Notes: a model not told the origin generated them from the letters alone. A stretch of DNA of 64,000 nucleotides from Ga0077555 sp963741565 (GCA_963741565.1 CAVUIK010000008.1:1098958-1162957); one strand, 5' to 3'. Positions 45,167 through 54,911 are shown, counted from the stretch's first letter. Numbers and translations are program-made.

Positions 45167-45799
45167 TCAGAGCATGTGCGCCATGCGCTCTTTCTTGGTC
45201 GCCAAATATTTCTTGTTGTGGGGCGAAGCCTTCACGATCAGTGAGCGCTGCTCGACGACCGTTACGCCTTCGGCGCGGAGCGCGTCGACTTTGGCCGGGT
45301 TGTTGGTCAGCAGCTTGATCCGGTTGAACCCGAGATCGAACAAGATGTGCGCAGCGAGGTCATAGTCGCGCGCCTCGATCGGTGCGCCGATTGCGACGTT
45401 CGCATCGACCGTGTCGTAGCCCTGATCCTGCAGCGCATACGTGCGGATCTTGTTCACGAGGCCGATGCCGCGGCCCTCATGGTACGGCAGGTAAATCATC
45501 ACGCCGAGAGGCGTCGAGGTGATGACCTCCATGGAAGCCTGCAGCTGCGGATAGCAGTCGCAGCGCAGCGAATGAAAAATGTCACCAGTCACACAGCCGC
45601 TGTGCACACGCACAATTGGGAGTTCTCCAGGGGCCGCCGTCTCGCGATTGATCAGAACCATCGCCTGGTTTTGCGGATCGAGGCCCTGGTAGGCACGCGC
45701 CTCGAGCTTCAACTCGCGACCGCGGAAATCGATCGGCAGAATCGTTTGGACGGACCACTCGATATCAAGCTCTACAGATTTAACGGCACTGGACTTCAT
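45167..45799 (-). CDS. ribA: GTP cyclohydrolase II
   Basis: Opens GTP to the first riboflavin precursor. The 210-aa single-domain enzyme has the three zinc-ligand cysteines in SGCVTGDIFHSLRCDC and the catalytic YLPYHEGRGIGL, where the usual DQEGRGIGL is changed to YHEGRG. TYALQDQGYDTVDAN and LLTNNPAKV are also standard. GGAGGG lies before the ATG. It is not fused to RibB. No FMN riboswitch was recognised upstream. Confidence 0.93.
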   Translation of the reverse strand: MKSSAVKSVELDIEWSVQTILPIDFRGRELKLEARAYQGLDPQNQAMVLINRETAAPGELPIVRVHSGCVTGDIFHSLRCDCYPQLQASMEVITSTPLGVMIYLPYHEGRGIGLVNKIRTYALQDQGYDTVDANVAIGAPIEARDYDLAAHILFDLGFNRIKLLTNNPAKVDALRAEGVTVVEQRSLIVKASPHNKKYLATKKERMAHML

Positions 45800-46079
45800 T
45801 TAGCCCTCCGGACGCGGAACCGCGCGCTCCTACCACCTTGAGGGTGGACTCGTAAAGCGGCGACCGTTCCTCTCGTTGTTATGCGAACCCATGATGGGTC
45901 CAATGGAACAGAAGCAGTTGCCTGCCCCCGCCAGGATTGAGAGTGAAATTCCCGTCAACCGCCTCAGATCCCAGCCTCAGACCTGGACTATGCTGAACGA
46001 GGCTGAATGCCGGATGAATGGAATGTTTAGGTTCGCGTTATCTTGGTCCAAGTCGCGGCCCAATCCGGACCCAGATCGG

Positions 46080-46505
46080 CTAAGAACGACGCGCATAAAA
46101 TACACCATATCGCATTGTTATATATGATAAAATCATTGATATCGCGGAGGCAGCCACCAAGGCGATCAGGCGCGGTGTTATGGGCGCAAAGAGAAGAATG
46201 GCGACAAAGGCTCCGTAGTTCACGCCAGCTGCCATCCAGGCTGAAGTTGCATAGCGAATGAATTCCTGGACAGACGGTTTCGCGGTGACCCGGAAGGTCC
46301 AGCGACGGTGGGCGAGCCAGCCAGCGACCATGGCGACTGAAATCGCGATCAGCCGCGCGACGAAGTTGTCGAGGCCGGCAAGGCGGACGCCAGCCTCGAG
46401 CACCACGGCATCAACTGCAAAGGCGACAAGTCCGGACACGAGGAATCCGAAGCCATGCCGGATGGCCGACTGGGGCCTTTCGGATGGGCTTGCAGGCTCA
46501 GGCAT
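46080..46505 (-). CDS. GtrA-like four-span membrane protein
   Basis: A 141-aa GtrA family protein with four membrane spans (FLVSGLVAFAVDAVVLEAGV, FVARLIAISVAMVAGWLAHRRWTF, AWMAAGVNYGAFVAILLFA, LIALVAASAISMILSYITMRY). The RRWTF after span 2 and the Arg-rich end are family signs. GtrA proteins are thought to flip polyprenyl-phosphate sugars. The ATG at 46505 overlaps the end of the deacetylase gene by eight bases, so translation is coupled. Confidence 0.85.
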   Translation of the reverse strand: MPEPASPSERPQSAIRHGFGFLVSGLVAFAVDAVVLEAGVRLAGLDNFVARLIAISVAMVAGWLAHRRWTFRVTAKPSVQEFIRYATSAWMAAGVNYGAFVAILLFAPITPRLIALVAASAISMILSYITMRYGVFYARRS

Positions 46506-47382
46506 CGGGGAACGCCCTCGGCCAGTCGACAACCGGATCGTCGGCGGCGCGTTCGATGCGCCAGATCTTGCCGGCGAGGTCCATTTCACCCCGGATTGCG
46601 TCAAGCTCCTGGATGCGCCGTGCGGGATGGAGATCCAGCGGATCCGGCACCGTGTCCTCGGAGCCCGGGTGACACATCACGATGTGCCGCTGCGCCATGA
46701 AGCGCATCGCACTGGCCAACTCGATGGCGTACATGCGGCCTGTGTCGTAGGCGGAAAACCCGGAAAAGCCGCGATTGGTCGGAAATCCCCGGCGGCGGGC
46801 AGTAAATCCGAAGCCGGCCGCCAGCACCGCCAGTCCGACGCCCTTCGCCACCTCGCCACCGCGCATGGCGATCCGCGTTAGCGGGTCGGCAGGATCGCGG
46901 ACGAGCGGCTTCACCGGACCGGGAAACCGCGCCGCCAAAGCGTCGAGCACCACGCCTCGAATGCGGGGCAGGGCCTGCACATGCTGGTGGCCGTCGACAT
47001 GATCTGGGAGGAAGCCGGTTGCCTCTTCGAAACACACGAGCTGGCGGTCGATCTCGGCCTGGATTTCGGCAAGGTCGAGCGTATTCCGGAGGGCCGCCTT
47101 GGTCAGCGCGTCGATCGACGGCAGCTCGCCGCTGGGCGCCAGATGCGGCATCGGGGCCAACGGTGCGCCGGCTGTCAGGTTGAGATGGACGCCGATCGCC
47201 ACCTTGCCACGAACGTCGATCAAGCGGGCCGCGTCCTCCCTCCAGCGGGGGCGGGTGACAATGGCGCTGAGCGCCGAGAGGCGATCGGTGCCGGCAAGCT
47301 CCAGTATGCCGCGCGAAATTCCGGCAGTCAGCCCGTAGTCGTCGGCGCAAAGGATGGCGGGGAACGATCTCAATCGCCGCAC
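46498..47382 (-). CDS. YdjC/ChbG-family carbohydrate deacetylase
   Basis: A 294-aa metal-dependent deacetylase of the ChbG/HpnK group, which removes acetyl groups from amino-sugar units. Metal-binding motifs are ILCADDYGLTAGISRG near the start and HVDGHQHVQALP near residue 130. The start is a GTG at 47382, one base after the stop of the glycosyltransferase gene; a longer open frame to 47433 overlaps that gene. It is the middle gene of a tight three-gene cassette. Confidence 0.87.
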   Translation of the reverse strand: MRRLRSFPAILCADDYGLTAGISRGILELAGTDRLSALSAIVTRPRWREDAARLIDVRGKVAIGVHLNLTAGAPLAPMPHLAPSGELPSIDALTKAALRNTLDLAEIQAEIDRQLVCFEEATGFLPDHVDGHQHVQALPRIRGVVLDALAARFPGPVKPLVRDPADPLTRIAMRGGEVAKGVGLAVLAAGFGFTARRRGFPTNRGFSGFSAYDTGRMYAIELASAMRFMAQRHIVMCHPGSEDTVPDPLDLHPARRIQELDAIRGEMDLAGKIWRIERAADDPVVDWPRAFPDA

Positions 47383-47383
47383 G

Positions 47384-48466
47384 TCAGCACTCCACCTTCG
47401 CGTCAGTGGCGGGTTTGGCGCCGTCCGGCGCATCGAGGCCGATGCGCTCAGTGACGACGAACAAGGGGCGTCCCTTCACCTCCTCGTAGACGCGGCCGAT
47501 GTACTCGCCGATGACGCCCAGAGAAATAAGCTGAATGCCGCCGAGCAGCATCACAGAGATGATGATCGTCGGAAAGCCAGGCTGGTCGACGCCGTAGACC
47601 ACCGTCTTGGCCAGAAACACCAACATATAAAGGAACGCCAAAAGCGACACGGCCATGCCGACATAGGACCAGACCCTGAGTGGCACGGTCGAGAACGTTG
47701 CGAGACCGTCCATTGCAAAAGACAGCAAGCGTCCAGGACGCCAGCGCGTTCCGCCGTCGCGCCGCGTTTCCACGTCGAACACCACGCCCGTCGACTTGAA
47801 CCCGATCCAGGCGTAGAGCCCCTTGTTAAAGCGGGCACGCTCGCCAATGCGGTTGAGCGCGTCCGCGGCCTTGCGATCGAGCAGCCGAAAGTCACCGGCG
47901 CCGGGCGGCAGGTGCGTGCCACTCATCGCCTCGAAGACGCGGTAGAACACGCGCGAGAAGCCGCGCTTCAAGGCCGGTTCATTCGCGCGGTCGCGGCGCT
48001 GCCCGTAGACCACCTCATAGCCCTCGTCCCAGCGCTGAACGAACGCGGCGATCGCCTCGGGCGGATGCTGCAGGTCGCCGTCCATGATGACGACGCCGTC
48101 GCTGGAGGCATGCTGGAGGCCAGCGGCCACCGCGATCTCCTTGCCGAAGTTGCGGCTCAGCGCCAGCGTCTTGTAGCGCGGATCACGCGCATGGAGCGCG
48201 CCCAGCGCCGCACGCGTACCGTCCGTCGAGCCGTCGTCGACGAAGATCACCTCGAAGGGCCGGCCGATCGCCTCCAGAGCCCGCGTCAGGCGGCGTTCGA
48301 GAAGGGGGATGCCGCGTTCCTCGTTGAGGATCGGAACGACGATCGAGAGCGAGCGTCGTTGGGTGATCGGGCGCGGCGCAACCTGGGGCGCAGGCGCCGA
48401 CGGTGCGTCCACGATGAAGTCGGTCGGGGCGAGGCCAGCTCGCGGTTTGGTGTCGGGAGTTGTCAT
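47384..48466 (-). CDS. Polyprenyl-phosphate glycosyltransferase, GT2 (GtrB/ArnC type)
   Basis: A 360-aa membrane-bound GT-A enzyme that moves a sugar from a nucleotide to undecaprenyl phosphate. The catalytic domain shows VVPILNEERGIPLL, VDDGSTDGT and MDGDLQHPPE; two membrane helices follow (VWSYVGMAVSLLAFLYMLVFL and IISVMLLGGIQLISLGVIGEYIGRVY), standard for GtrB/ArnC/DPM1-like enzymes. The first 35 residues are a Pro-rich extension. First gene of the GT2-deacetylase-GtrA cassette. Confidence 0.93.
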   Translation of the reverse strand: MTTPDTKPRAGLAPTDFIVDAPSAPAPQVAPRPITQRRSLSIVVPILNEERGIPLLERRLTRALEAIGRPFEVIFVDDGSTDGTRAALGALHARDPRYKTLALSRNFGKEIAVAAGLQHASSDGVVIMDGDLQHPPEAIAAFVQRWDEGYEVVYGQRRDRANEPALKRGFSRVFYRVFEAMSGTHLPPGAGDFRLLDRKAADALNRIGERARFNKGLYAWIGFKSTGVVFDVETRRDGGTRWRPGRLLSFAMDGLATFSTVPLRVWSYVGMAVSLLAFLYMLVFLAKTVVYGVDQPGFPTIIISVMLLGGIQLISLGVIGEYIGRVYEEVKGRPLFVVTERIGLDAPDGAKPATDAKVEC

Positions 48467-48514
48467 GCTGCGCCGATCTTTACTCGACCGGAGCCCCGGA
48501 GCCCAAGCCCCAAA

Positions 48515-50098
48515 TCAATGCCGGAAGTGGCGCATGCCGGTAAAGACCATCGCAAGGTCCTTGTCGTCGGCGGCCTTGATCACCTCGGCATCGCGCATCG
48601 AGCCGCCGGGTTGGATGACGGCAGTTGCGCCCGCACTTGCCGCCGACAGGAGGCCGTCGGCAAACGGGAAGAACGCGTCCGAGGCGACCACCGAGCCCTT
48701 GACCTCCAGCCCCGCCATCTCAGCCTTGACGACCGCGATCCGGGACGAGTTCACCCGGCTCATCTGGCCCGCGCCGACGCCGATGGTGGCGCTGTCCCTG
48801 GCATAGACGATGGCGTTCGATTTGACGTACTTGGCGACCTTCCAGGCGAACAGCAGGTCGGCCATCTCGGTGGCGGTCGGCTGGCGCTTGGTGACGACGT
48901 CGAGCTTCTCATACAGGTCCAAGTCGGCATCCTGGATCAAGAGCCCGCCCGTCACCTTTTTCCAGTCGAGGCGTGGCGCTTCGTGCTTCGGCCACTCGCC
49001 ACAAATCAGAAGACGCACATTTTTCTTGGCCGCCACAATCGCCTCGACCTCGGGTGTAACGCTTGGTGCTACGATCACCTCAACGAATTGCCGGTCGACG
49101 ATCGCCTTTGCCGTTGCCGCGTCCAAAGCGCGGTTGAAGGCGATGATGCCGCCGAATGCCGACTCCGGGTCTGTCTTGAAGGCGCGATCGTAGGCCGCGA
49201 GCAAGGTGCCAGCTTCGGCCACACCGCAGGGGTTAGCGTGTTTGACGATAACGCAGGCCGGACGGCCGTCGAACGCCTTCACGCATTCCAGCGCCGCGTC
49301 CGTATCCGCGATGTTGTTATAAGAAAGTTCCTTGCCTTGTAGCTGGCGCGCGGCGGCAATGGATCCCGCGCTCGCGCCTGAGGCTACGTAAAATGCGGCA
49401 TGCTGGTGAGGGTTCTCTCCATAGCGCAAATCCTGCGCCTTCCTCAATTGTAGGGTGAGTGTCCGCGGAAACCCTTCGTTCTTTGCCTCCGGATGGTCCA
49501 TCACCGCGCCAAACCAATTCGAGATCGCCCCATCATAGGCGGCCGTCCGCGCGTAGGCCTTTTGCGCCAGCTCGCGGCGCAGCGCCAAGGTTGTGGCGCC
49601 GTCGTTTGCCCGCATGGCGTCGAGCACGCGAAAATAGTCGCTGGGATCGACCACCACGGTCACCGATGCGTGGTTCTTGGCCGCCGCCCGGATCATTGCG
49701 GGACCGCCGATGTCGATGTTCTCCACGCACTCGTCGTAGGCCGCGCCTTTCGCGACGGTCGCCTCGAACGGGTAAAGATTGACGGCCAGCAAATCGATCG
49801 GCCCGATGCCATGCTTCATGGCGGCTGCGTCATGCTCGGCATTTCCGCGCACGGCCAGCAGGCCGCCGTGCACCTTGGGATGCAAGGTCTTGAGGCGGCC
49901 ATCCATCATTTCGGGGAAACCGGTGTGCTCGGCAACGTCCTTCACCGGCACCCCCGCCTGCTTCAGGGCGATCGCCGTGCCGCCGGTCGACAGGATTTCG
50001 ACTCCGGCCGCAGCGAGCGCCTTGGCGAATTCGACGACGCCGGACTTGTCCGAGACGGAAATCAGCGCACGGCGGATCGTGATGTCGGTTGCGGTCAT
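48515..50098 (-). CDS. purH: Bifunctional AICAR formyltransferase/IMP cyclohydrolase
   Basis: Carries out the last two steps to IMP. The 527-aa protein has the N-terminal cyclohydrolase domain (RRALISVSDKSGVVEFAKAL, PEMMDGRLKTLHPKVHGGLL) and the C-terminal transformylase (YGENPHQHAAFY, KHANPCGVA, GVGAGQMSRV, FFPFADGL). The start MTATDITIRR at 50098 is used; the frame is open to 50206 without family similarity. Downstream of the broken heparinase gene, as in related genomes. Confidence 0.96.
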   Translation of the reverse strand: MTATDITIRRALISVSDKSGVVEFAKALAAAGVEILSTGGTAIALKQAGVPVKDVAEHTGFPEMMDGRLKTLHPKVHGGLLAVRGNAEHDAAAMKHGIGPIDLLAVNLYPFEATVAKGAAYDECVENIDIGGPAMIRAAAKNHASVTVVVDPSDYFRVLDAMRANDGATTLALRRELAQKAYARTAAYDGAISNWFGAVMDHPEAKNEGFPRTLTLQLRKAQDLRYGENPHQHAAFYVASGASAGSIAAARQLQGKELSYNNIADTDAALECVKAFDGRPACVIVKHANPCGVAEAGTLLAAYDRAFKTDPESAFGGIIAFNRALDAATAKAIVDRQFVEVIVAPSVTPEVEAIVAAKKNVRLLICGEWPKHEAPRLDWKKVTGGLLIQDADLDLYEKLDVVTKRQPTATEMADLLFAWKVAKYVKSNAIVYARDSATIGVGAGQMSRVNSSRIAVVKAEMAGLEVKGSVVASDAFFPFADGLLSAASAGATAVIQPGGSMRDAEVIKAADDKDLAMVFTGMRHFRH

Positions 50099-50212
50099 GG
50101 CGGCGGACCTGATCGTTGATGGACGGTGAGCGGCGGTTAGCATACCCGGCCAGCCATGGCCATTGGGCCTGACTTGGCCTTTCGGATAGCCCTCGGTGCT
50201 TGCCAACCGGCC

Positions 50213-51947
50213 TTACTCGGCGCCGGGCGCATCCTCGGCGGCAAGCAACCAGCGAACCGTGACCTCTCCCTGGCAGATCCCGCGCAGGACGATCTGCCGC
50301 GATGGCTGGGGCCCAAGCGGGTGGTCGAAGTTCGTCGCCGCTTCAATCGTCGCGTCCACTCCTTCGCAGGTCAGACGCCAACAGAGCCGCCCCGGCCCAT
50401 TGATCAGCACGCCTGGCCTGGCCGCGTCACGCGTTGCCGTCACGTGCGCCGACAGATGGAAATGGATGGCATATCCGTACTGTGTCCCTTTGGCTGCGCG
50501 TCCGGAGCGAGGCGCCAGCCGGTCCAAACCCTCGATCCGCCGACCATTGACCGACATGCGCAGGCGGCGCGTATGGCTGAGCCCATAGGCGCGCTCGTAG
50601 CCATCATGGGCCGCCTCGAGGGACCATCCACCCTGATCGTCGAACAGATTTGCGGTAACGGTGTCCGGCCCGCTTATGAGCTGACGACTGAATGAGCCGG
50701 TCAAGCTGCACCGAGGTGATCAAGCGTCCCGACGACGATTGACCGAGACTGAGCGTCGAATGGCTCGCCGTCGCGCGGGCGGCTGATTGATCACGCTCAT
50801 GCCGCGCATCGGGCGCGCCGGAATTGACGAAGATGGGCGTTAGGCCTTCGCTCATCTCGAACGACAGACATCCGGCGTGCGCTTTGCCGGCGAACTCCAG
50901 TGGGGGCGGCGATCCACAATCGGCGATCAGAATCGTATCGCCTCGCTCGAGCCGGAGATAACCGGACTGCAGAGCCGGCAGGACGGGCGCTTCCGGGACC
51001 GGATCGAGCGCCAGCACCGTCGCCAGAAGTTCACTTCGTACCTGACCAAGCCCATTGAAGCGGGCGATTTGCCCATCGCCGAGCCGCATCGCCTTGAGAA
51101 ACGCGAACATGCCGGCAATCATGGCCGTCAGGGCGGGCGGCACGTCGAGCCGGCGCGCCACGTAGCATTCTCGCACAGGTAGCAGATCGACGAGCAGATC
51201 GAGCGTGACCCGGGGATTGCGGCTGATGTGACTGCCATCGGGGCGAACCTGCCTGCGGAGTTCATCGAGCAGCCGTCGCTCGAACTTGGGGATCAAGCGA
51301 TCCCGATCTTTCAGCGCGAGGCTCGCCAACAGGAGTGCGAGGTGGCAGGATAGCTGATCCTCGCCGTCGCGGGCGCCCCGGCGGGCACGCTCGACGAACT
51401 GGACCTGCTCCGACAGACGATCGAGGAAGGCGCGGTAGAACGGCGCGTCGGCGCTCTCGAGCAGGAACCCCGCATTGGTGGTCCAGGCCATCACGCGCCG
51501 GGCCGAGACGCCGGCCTCGGCGGCGATACCGTCAAGCGATCGGTTGCGACGTGACCAATCGGTCACGAGTTGGCGGGCCGCGGTGACGGCGTCCAGGTCT
51601 CCGGCCGCACGAAGATTCCGCAGCCATGCGAATGCGTGCAGCTCTCGCTGCCAGGCGATCGGGGCGTTGTTGATTGCAAACGGCGACGTCTGTCCAACGT
51701 GCACGGATATGCCAGCCAGTCCGATTTCGCCCGAGCGCAATTCGTCGAGGAAGCTCGGGTCGCTGGTGTGCAATTCGGAGGGAACGAACACCAGCTCGCG
51801 CGCCGCATGCGCAGTATGTCTCCAGCGTGGACGCATCGCACGCAGCCGCGCGTGCGCTGCGAGCCGCCCAATTCGCAACCGATCGCGAAAGCCTGGCGTC
51901 GTGTTGTGCACTCGATCCCCGATCTGTCGTGTGGTCCAGAACCCCAT
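50213..51947 (-). pseudogene. Heparinase II/III family protein, frameshifted
   Basis: Two frames make one heparinase II/III-like polypeptide. The N-terminal frame (51947 to about 50700) has the alpha-helical barrel (SRNPRVTLDLLVDLLPVRECYV, GGSPPPLEFAGKAHAGCLSFEMS-like core) and ends its similarity at SSGRLITSVQL. The C-terminal beta-sandwich (SRQLISGP, LEAAHDGYERAYGLSHTRRL, VTVRWLLAAED) continues in another frame to 50213. The span of 1735 bases is one above a multiple of three, with the break at 50695-50720. These proteins degrade glycans and in this order of bacteria the gene sits between rsmB and purH. True decay or sequencing error cannot be told apart here. Confidence 0.8.
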
Positions 51948-52074
51948 GGCAAGTCAGCTACCGCCAAGACTCAAGTCAGTAACCCTCTGGTCTATTACCC
52001 AGCCACGACACCGCCGCGGCGGATATCCTTCGGCATAGCCAACGCTCGGTATCGGCACAAGGCACCGGCGCAGA

Positions 52075-53580
52075 TCACCCACTGTTCCTGGCAATCTGTG
52101 GAGAACTCAGGCGTTCCGGCACAGGCGCGCAGCGAAAAAGCCGTCCATTCCAGCGAGCGTCTCCGGCGCCTTCCGGGGTGCCACCTGGTTCGTGGTGATG
52201 TTGGGGGCCAAGGCTGTGAAATGGCAGGGTCCGGAGGTCGCCTGCGGGCGAAATCGCTGGCGTCAGGCCGCCGACCTCAGACGCTTCGATCGGCTTGCGC
52301 CGGAAGGCCGGGTGGCCCGCCAGGAAGGTTTCGACGATCCCCACCCCCTCTTCTGGTTCGAGCGAACAGGTGCAAAACACGATCTGGCCGCCGGGCGCGA
52401 TCAGCTGCGCGGCTCGCTCCAACAGCCGCAGCTGCAGTGCTGCGAGCCGGGTAACGTCACTGGGCCGCTTCAGATGCAGGATGTCCGGATGCCGGCGGAT
52501 CGTGCCGGTCGCCGTGCAGGGCGCATCGAGCAGCACAGCGTCGAAGGTGCCGTCGTGCTGCCACGCGCAGACGTCGGCCGCGATCGTCTCGACCCGGTCG
52601 GCAAACCCGAGACGCCGCATGTTCTCGGTCACGCGCTCGAGGCGTTTGACCGAGCTGTCGATCGCGGTGACCTGGGCTCCGGCGGTCGCCAGTGCCGCCG
52701 ATTTTCCGCCGGGCGCGGCGCAAAGGTCGGCCACGCGGAGACCGGCCACATTGCCCAGGAGGCGCGCTGGCAGTGCGGCCGCTGCATCCTGAACCCACCA
52801 GGCGCCCTCGTCATAGCCAGCGAGGTCCTCGATCCGGCCGTGCGTTGCGACGCGGATCGTTCCCGTCGAGAGCGCCTCGCCGCCAAGCCGCTGCGCCCAG
52901 CCGGCGGCGTCGGATTTAACCGAGAGATCGAGGGGCGCCTCGCGGAGGCTGGCTGCGGCGATACGGCCAGCGATTTCCGCCCCGTAGGTGGCAACCCAGC
53001 GCTGCCAGATCCAATCGGGGATGTCGATGCGTGGCCGGTCCAGGGTGGCCAGAATGGCGCTGCCACCGCTGGCGACACGGCGCAGAACTGCGTTGGACAG
53101 CTTGTCGAAGCCCGGCGTGTCGCGTTCCAGCTGGCATTGGCTGACGGCGGCGTTGATCGCAGCGTGTGCTGGCGTGTCCAGCAGGAGCAACTGCGCCGAG
53201 GCCGCCAGCAGGATGAGCTGGATGCGCGCGACTCGCGCGGGCAGCGGGCGCTCGAGGAACTGCCCGAGAACCGCCGTCAGCGAGCCATGGTTGCGCAGCA
53301 CCGTTGCCGCGATCAGCCGGGCGAAGCCGCGATCGCGCGGCTCCAGCTGCGCGGCGTGCATCTGGGCGTTGGCGGCGTCGAGCGCGTCATCGAGTGAGCG
53401 GCCACGGATCAGCGTCGCTTCGACCAGATTGACGGCGAGCTGGCGCGCATCGATGCCGGATGGCTGTGCCCGAGCAGGAGTTTGATTGGCCGGGCGCTGC
53501 CCGGCTTCGGATTTGACTTGGGTGGGGCGGTTGCGCGTGGTTTTTGGGCCTCGGTCTCGCCGCCCGGTTGGCTCGCTCAC
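52075..53580 (-). CDS. rsmB: 16S rRNA m5C967 methyltransferase RsmB, C-terminus shifted
   Basis: Methylates C967 of 16S rRNA. An N-terminal NusB-like domain (about residues 45-170) is followed by the SAM domain with VADLCAAPGGKSAAL, LLDAPCTATGTIRRHPDI and the second cysteine motif FCTCSLEPEEG. The normal ending GMDGFFAARL is not in this frame: it is encoded in the neighbouring frame, with its own stop at 52107, and joins near a run of five G at 52202-52206. The frame given here instead ends in an unrelated 30-residue tail. The start overlaps htpX by four bases. Confidence 0.9.
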   Translation of the reverse strand: MSEPTGRRDRGPKTTRNRPTQVKSEAGQRPANQTPARAQPSGIDARQLAVNLVEATLIRGRSLDDALDAANAQMHAAQLEPRDRGFARLIAATVLRNHGSLTAVLGQFLERPLPARVARIQLILLAASAQLLLLDTPAHAAINAAVSQCQLERDTPGFDKLSNAVLRRVASGGSAILATLDRPRIDIPDWIWQRWVATYGAEIAGRIAAASLREAPLDLSVKSDAAGWAQRLGGEALSTGTIRVATHGRIEDLAGYDEGAWWVQDAAAALPARLLGNVAGLRVADLCAAPGGKSAALATAGAQVTAIDSSVKRLERVTENMRRLGFADRVETIAADVCAWQHDGTFDAVLLDAPCTATGTIRRHPDILHLKRPSDVTRLAALQLRLLERAAQLIAPGGQIVFCTCSLEPEEGVGIVETFLAGHPAFRRKPIEASEVGGLTPAISPAGDLRTLPFHSLGPQHHHEPGGTPEGAGDARWNGRLFRCAPVPERLSSPQIARNSG

Positions 53581-54554
53581 GCCGAACTCCAGGGACCGCG
53601 CGGGCGGGTGTCGTTCGCCAGGATGCCGCGCTCGCCTGGCTTCGGCAGGAACGATCCGTTGGGACTTCCTGGCTTGCTACCGGGGGCCGCGGTTGCCAAT
53701 TGCCCCATCTCGGCAGCGAGCTTTTCCAGCTCCGCAATCCGATTCTCGGTGTTTGGGTGCGTCGTAAACCAGCTGTCGATGCCTCGTCCTACCAACGGAC
53801 TGATAATGAACAGATGCGCGGTCGCCGGCATCCGCTCGGCGTTAGGGTTTGGAATACGCCGGACGGCGTTCTGGATTTTCTGCAGGGCGCTGGCCAGCCA
53901 AAGCGGATTGCCGCAGATCATCGCGCCAAGGCGGTCGGCTTGATATTCGCGCGAGCGGCTGATTGCCATCTGCACGATCATCGCCGCGAAAGGCGCCAGC
54001 AGCATCGCCGCGAATGCGACCAGCCGGCTGCCGCCTTGGTTCCGGTTGCCGAACAGGAACGACACCTGCAACCACTGGGCAATCATCGAGATTGCCCCGC
54101 CGATCGTCGCGGCGACGGTCATGGTCAGGGTATCGCGGTTTTTGATGTGGGCCAGCTCGTGGGCCAACACAGCCGCCAGTTCTTCGCGGGTCATCATCTC
54201 AAGCAGGCCCGTCGAGGCGCAGACGGCGGCATTCTGCGGGTTGCGCCCGGTCGCGAAGGCGTTCGGCTGCGGCACGTTCATGATGTAGACGCGCGGCATC
54301 GGCAGTTCGGCCCGCGTAGCGAGTTCGCGGACGAGGTTGACCAGCTCGGGTGCCGACTGGGCATCAACCTCCTGCGCATTGTGCAGCCGCAGGATCATCT
54401 TGTCGGATTTCCAGAACGCGACGCCGTTCATTACCAATGCGAGGACGAAGGCGATCACCAGCCCGGACTCACCGCCGACGGCCGACCCCATCGCGACGAA
54501 AATCGCGGTCAAAATGGCCAGCAGCAGGGCGGTTTTAGTGAAGTTCAGTGGCAT
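53577..54554 (-). CDS. htpX: Membrane zinc metalloprotease HtpX
   Basis: An inner-membrane protease (M48B) that helps remove misfolded membrane proteins. The 325-aa product has two N-terminal membrane spans, the zinc motif HELAH at His132, Glu133, His136 and a third ligand Glu in SREYQADRLGA. A further pair of spans lies near residues 150-200. The C-terminal tail is Pro/Gly-rich. The ATG at 54554 (MPLNFTKTA) fits the family; the stop overlaps rsmB. Confidence 0.94.
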   Translation of the reverse strand: MPLNFTKTALLLAILTAIFVAMGSAVGGESGLVIAFVLALVMNGVAFWKSDKMILRLHNAQEVDAQSAPELVNLVRELATRAELPMPRVYIMNVPQPNAFATGRNPQNAAVCASTGLLEMMTREELAAVLAHELAHIKNRDTLTMTVAATIGGAISMIAQWLQVSFLFGNRNQGGSRLVAFAAMLLAPFAAMIVQMAISRSREYQADRLGAMICGNPLWLASALQKIQNAVRRIPNPNAERMPATAHLFIISPLVGRGIDSWFTTHPNTENRIAELEKLAAEMGQLATAAPGSKPGSPNGSFLPKPGERGILANDTRPRGPWSSA

Positions 54555-54686
54555 TCCCGGCTCCTCGACCCGTCTTTGTCTCCGTCGCCGACCCGTCGCC
54601 GGATCGATCCGGTTCTCAGGGATCAACGTATGGTATATGGGAAACGCACTCTACAACAACCAGCCGCGATCATTCAGGACGGAGCC

Positions 54687-54911
54687 GTGAGCCATAGCGA
54701 GGACAGCCTGCCACCGTCGGCAGCGACCGAAAACGAGCCGGAGACACCGCGCGTTCTCTCGCCGGCGGCAAAGCGTGCCTTGGCCGAAGCCGAGGAACGG
54801 CGCAAGCAGTCCCGCACGGATGCGGTGACCAAAGAACTCGGCGGACGGGAAGGCCCTGACCCCGTGCGCTACGGAGACTGGGAAAATGGCGGCATCGCCT
54901 CCGATTTCTGA
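54687..54911 (+). CDS. DUF1674 (SDHAF4-like) protein
   Basis: A 74-aa protein with the DUF1674 signature at its end: KELGGREGPDPVRYGDWENGGIASDF, in which GPDPVRYGDWE is invariant. Homologues assist succinate dehydrogenase flavoprotein maturation in mitochondria (SDHAF4) and are often found beside htpX and rsmB in Hyphomicrobiales. Start uncertain: GTG 54687 preceded by GGACGGAG is preferred; ATG 54630 would add 19 residues. Confidence 0.85.
   Translation: MSHSEDSLPPSAATENEPETPRVLSPAAKRALAEAEERRKQSRTDAVTKELGGREGPDPVRYGDWENGGIASDF

Noticed and set aside
45800..46079. Possible FMN riboswitch or small gene before ribA
   Set aside because: No RFN consensus elements were found and the open frame 45876-46127 has no ribosome site or protein-like pattern.
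47354..49342. 662-codon plus-strand open frame
   Set aside because: It lies antisense to the GT2 and purH genes; composition (many His, Arg, Asp repeats) is that of a GC-rich shadow frame.
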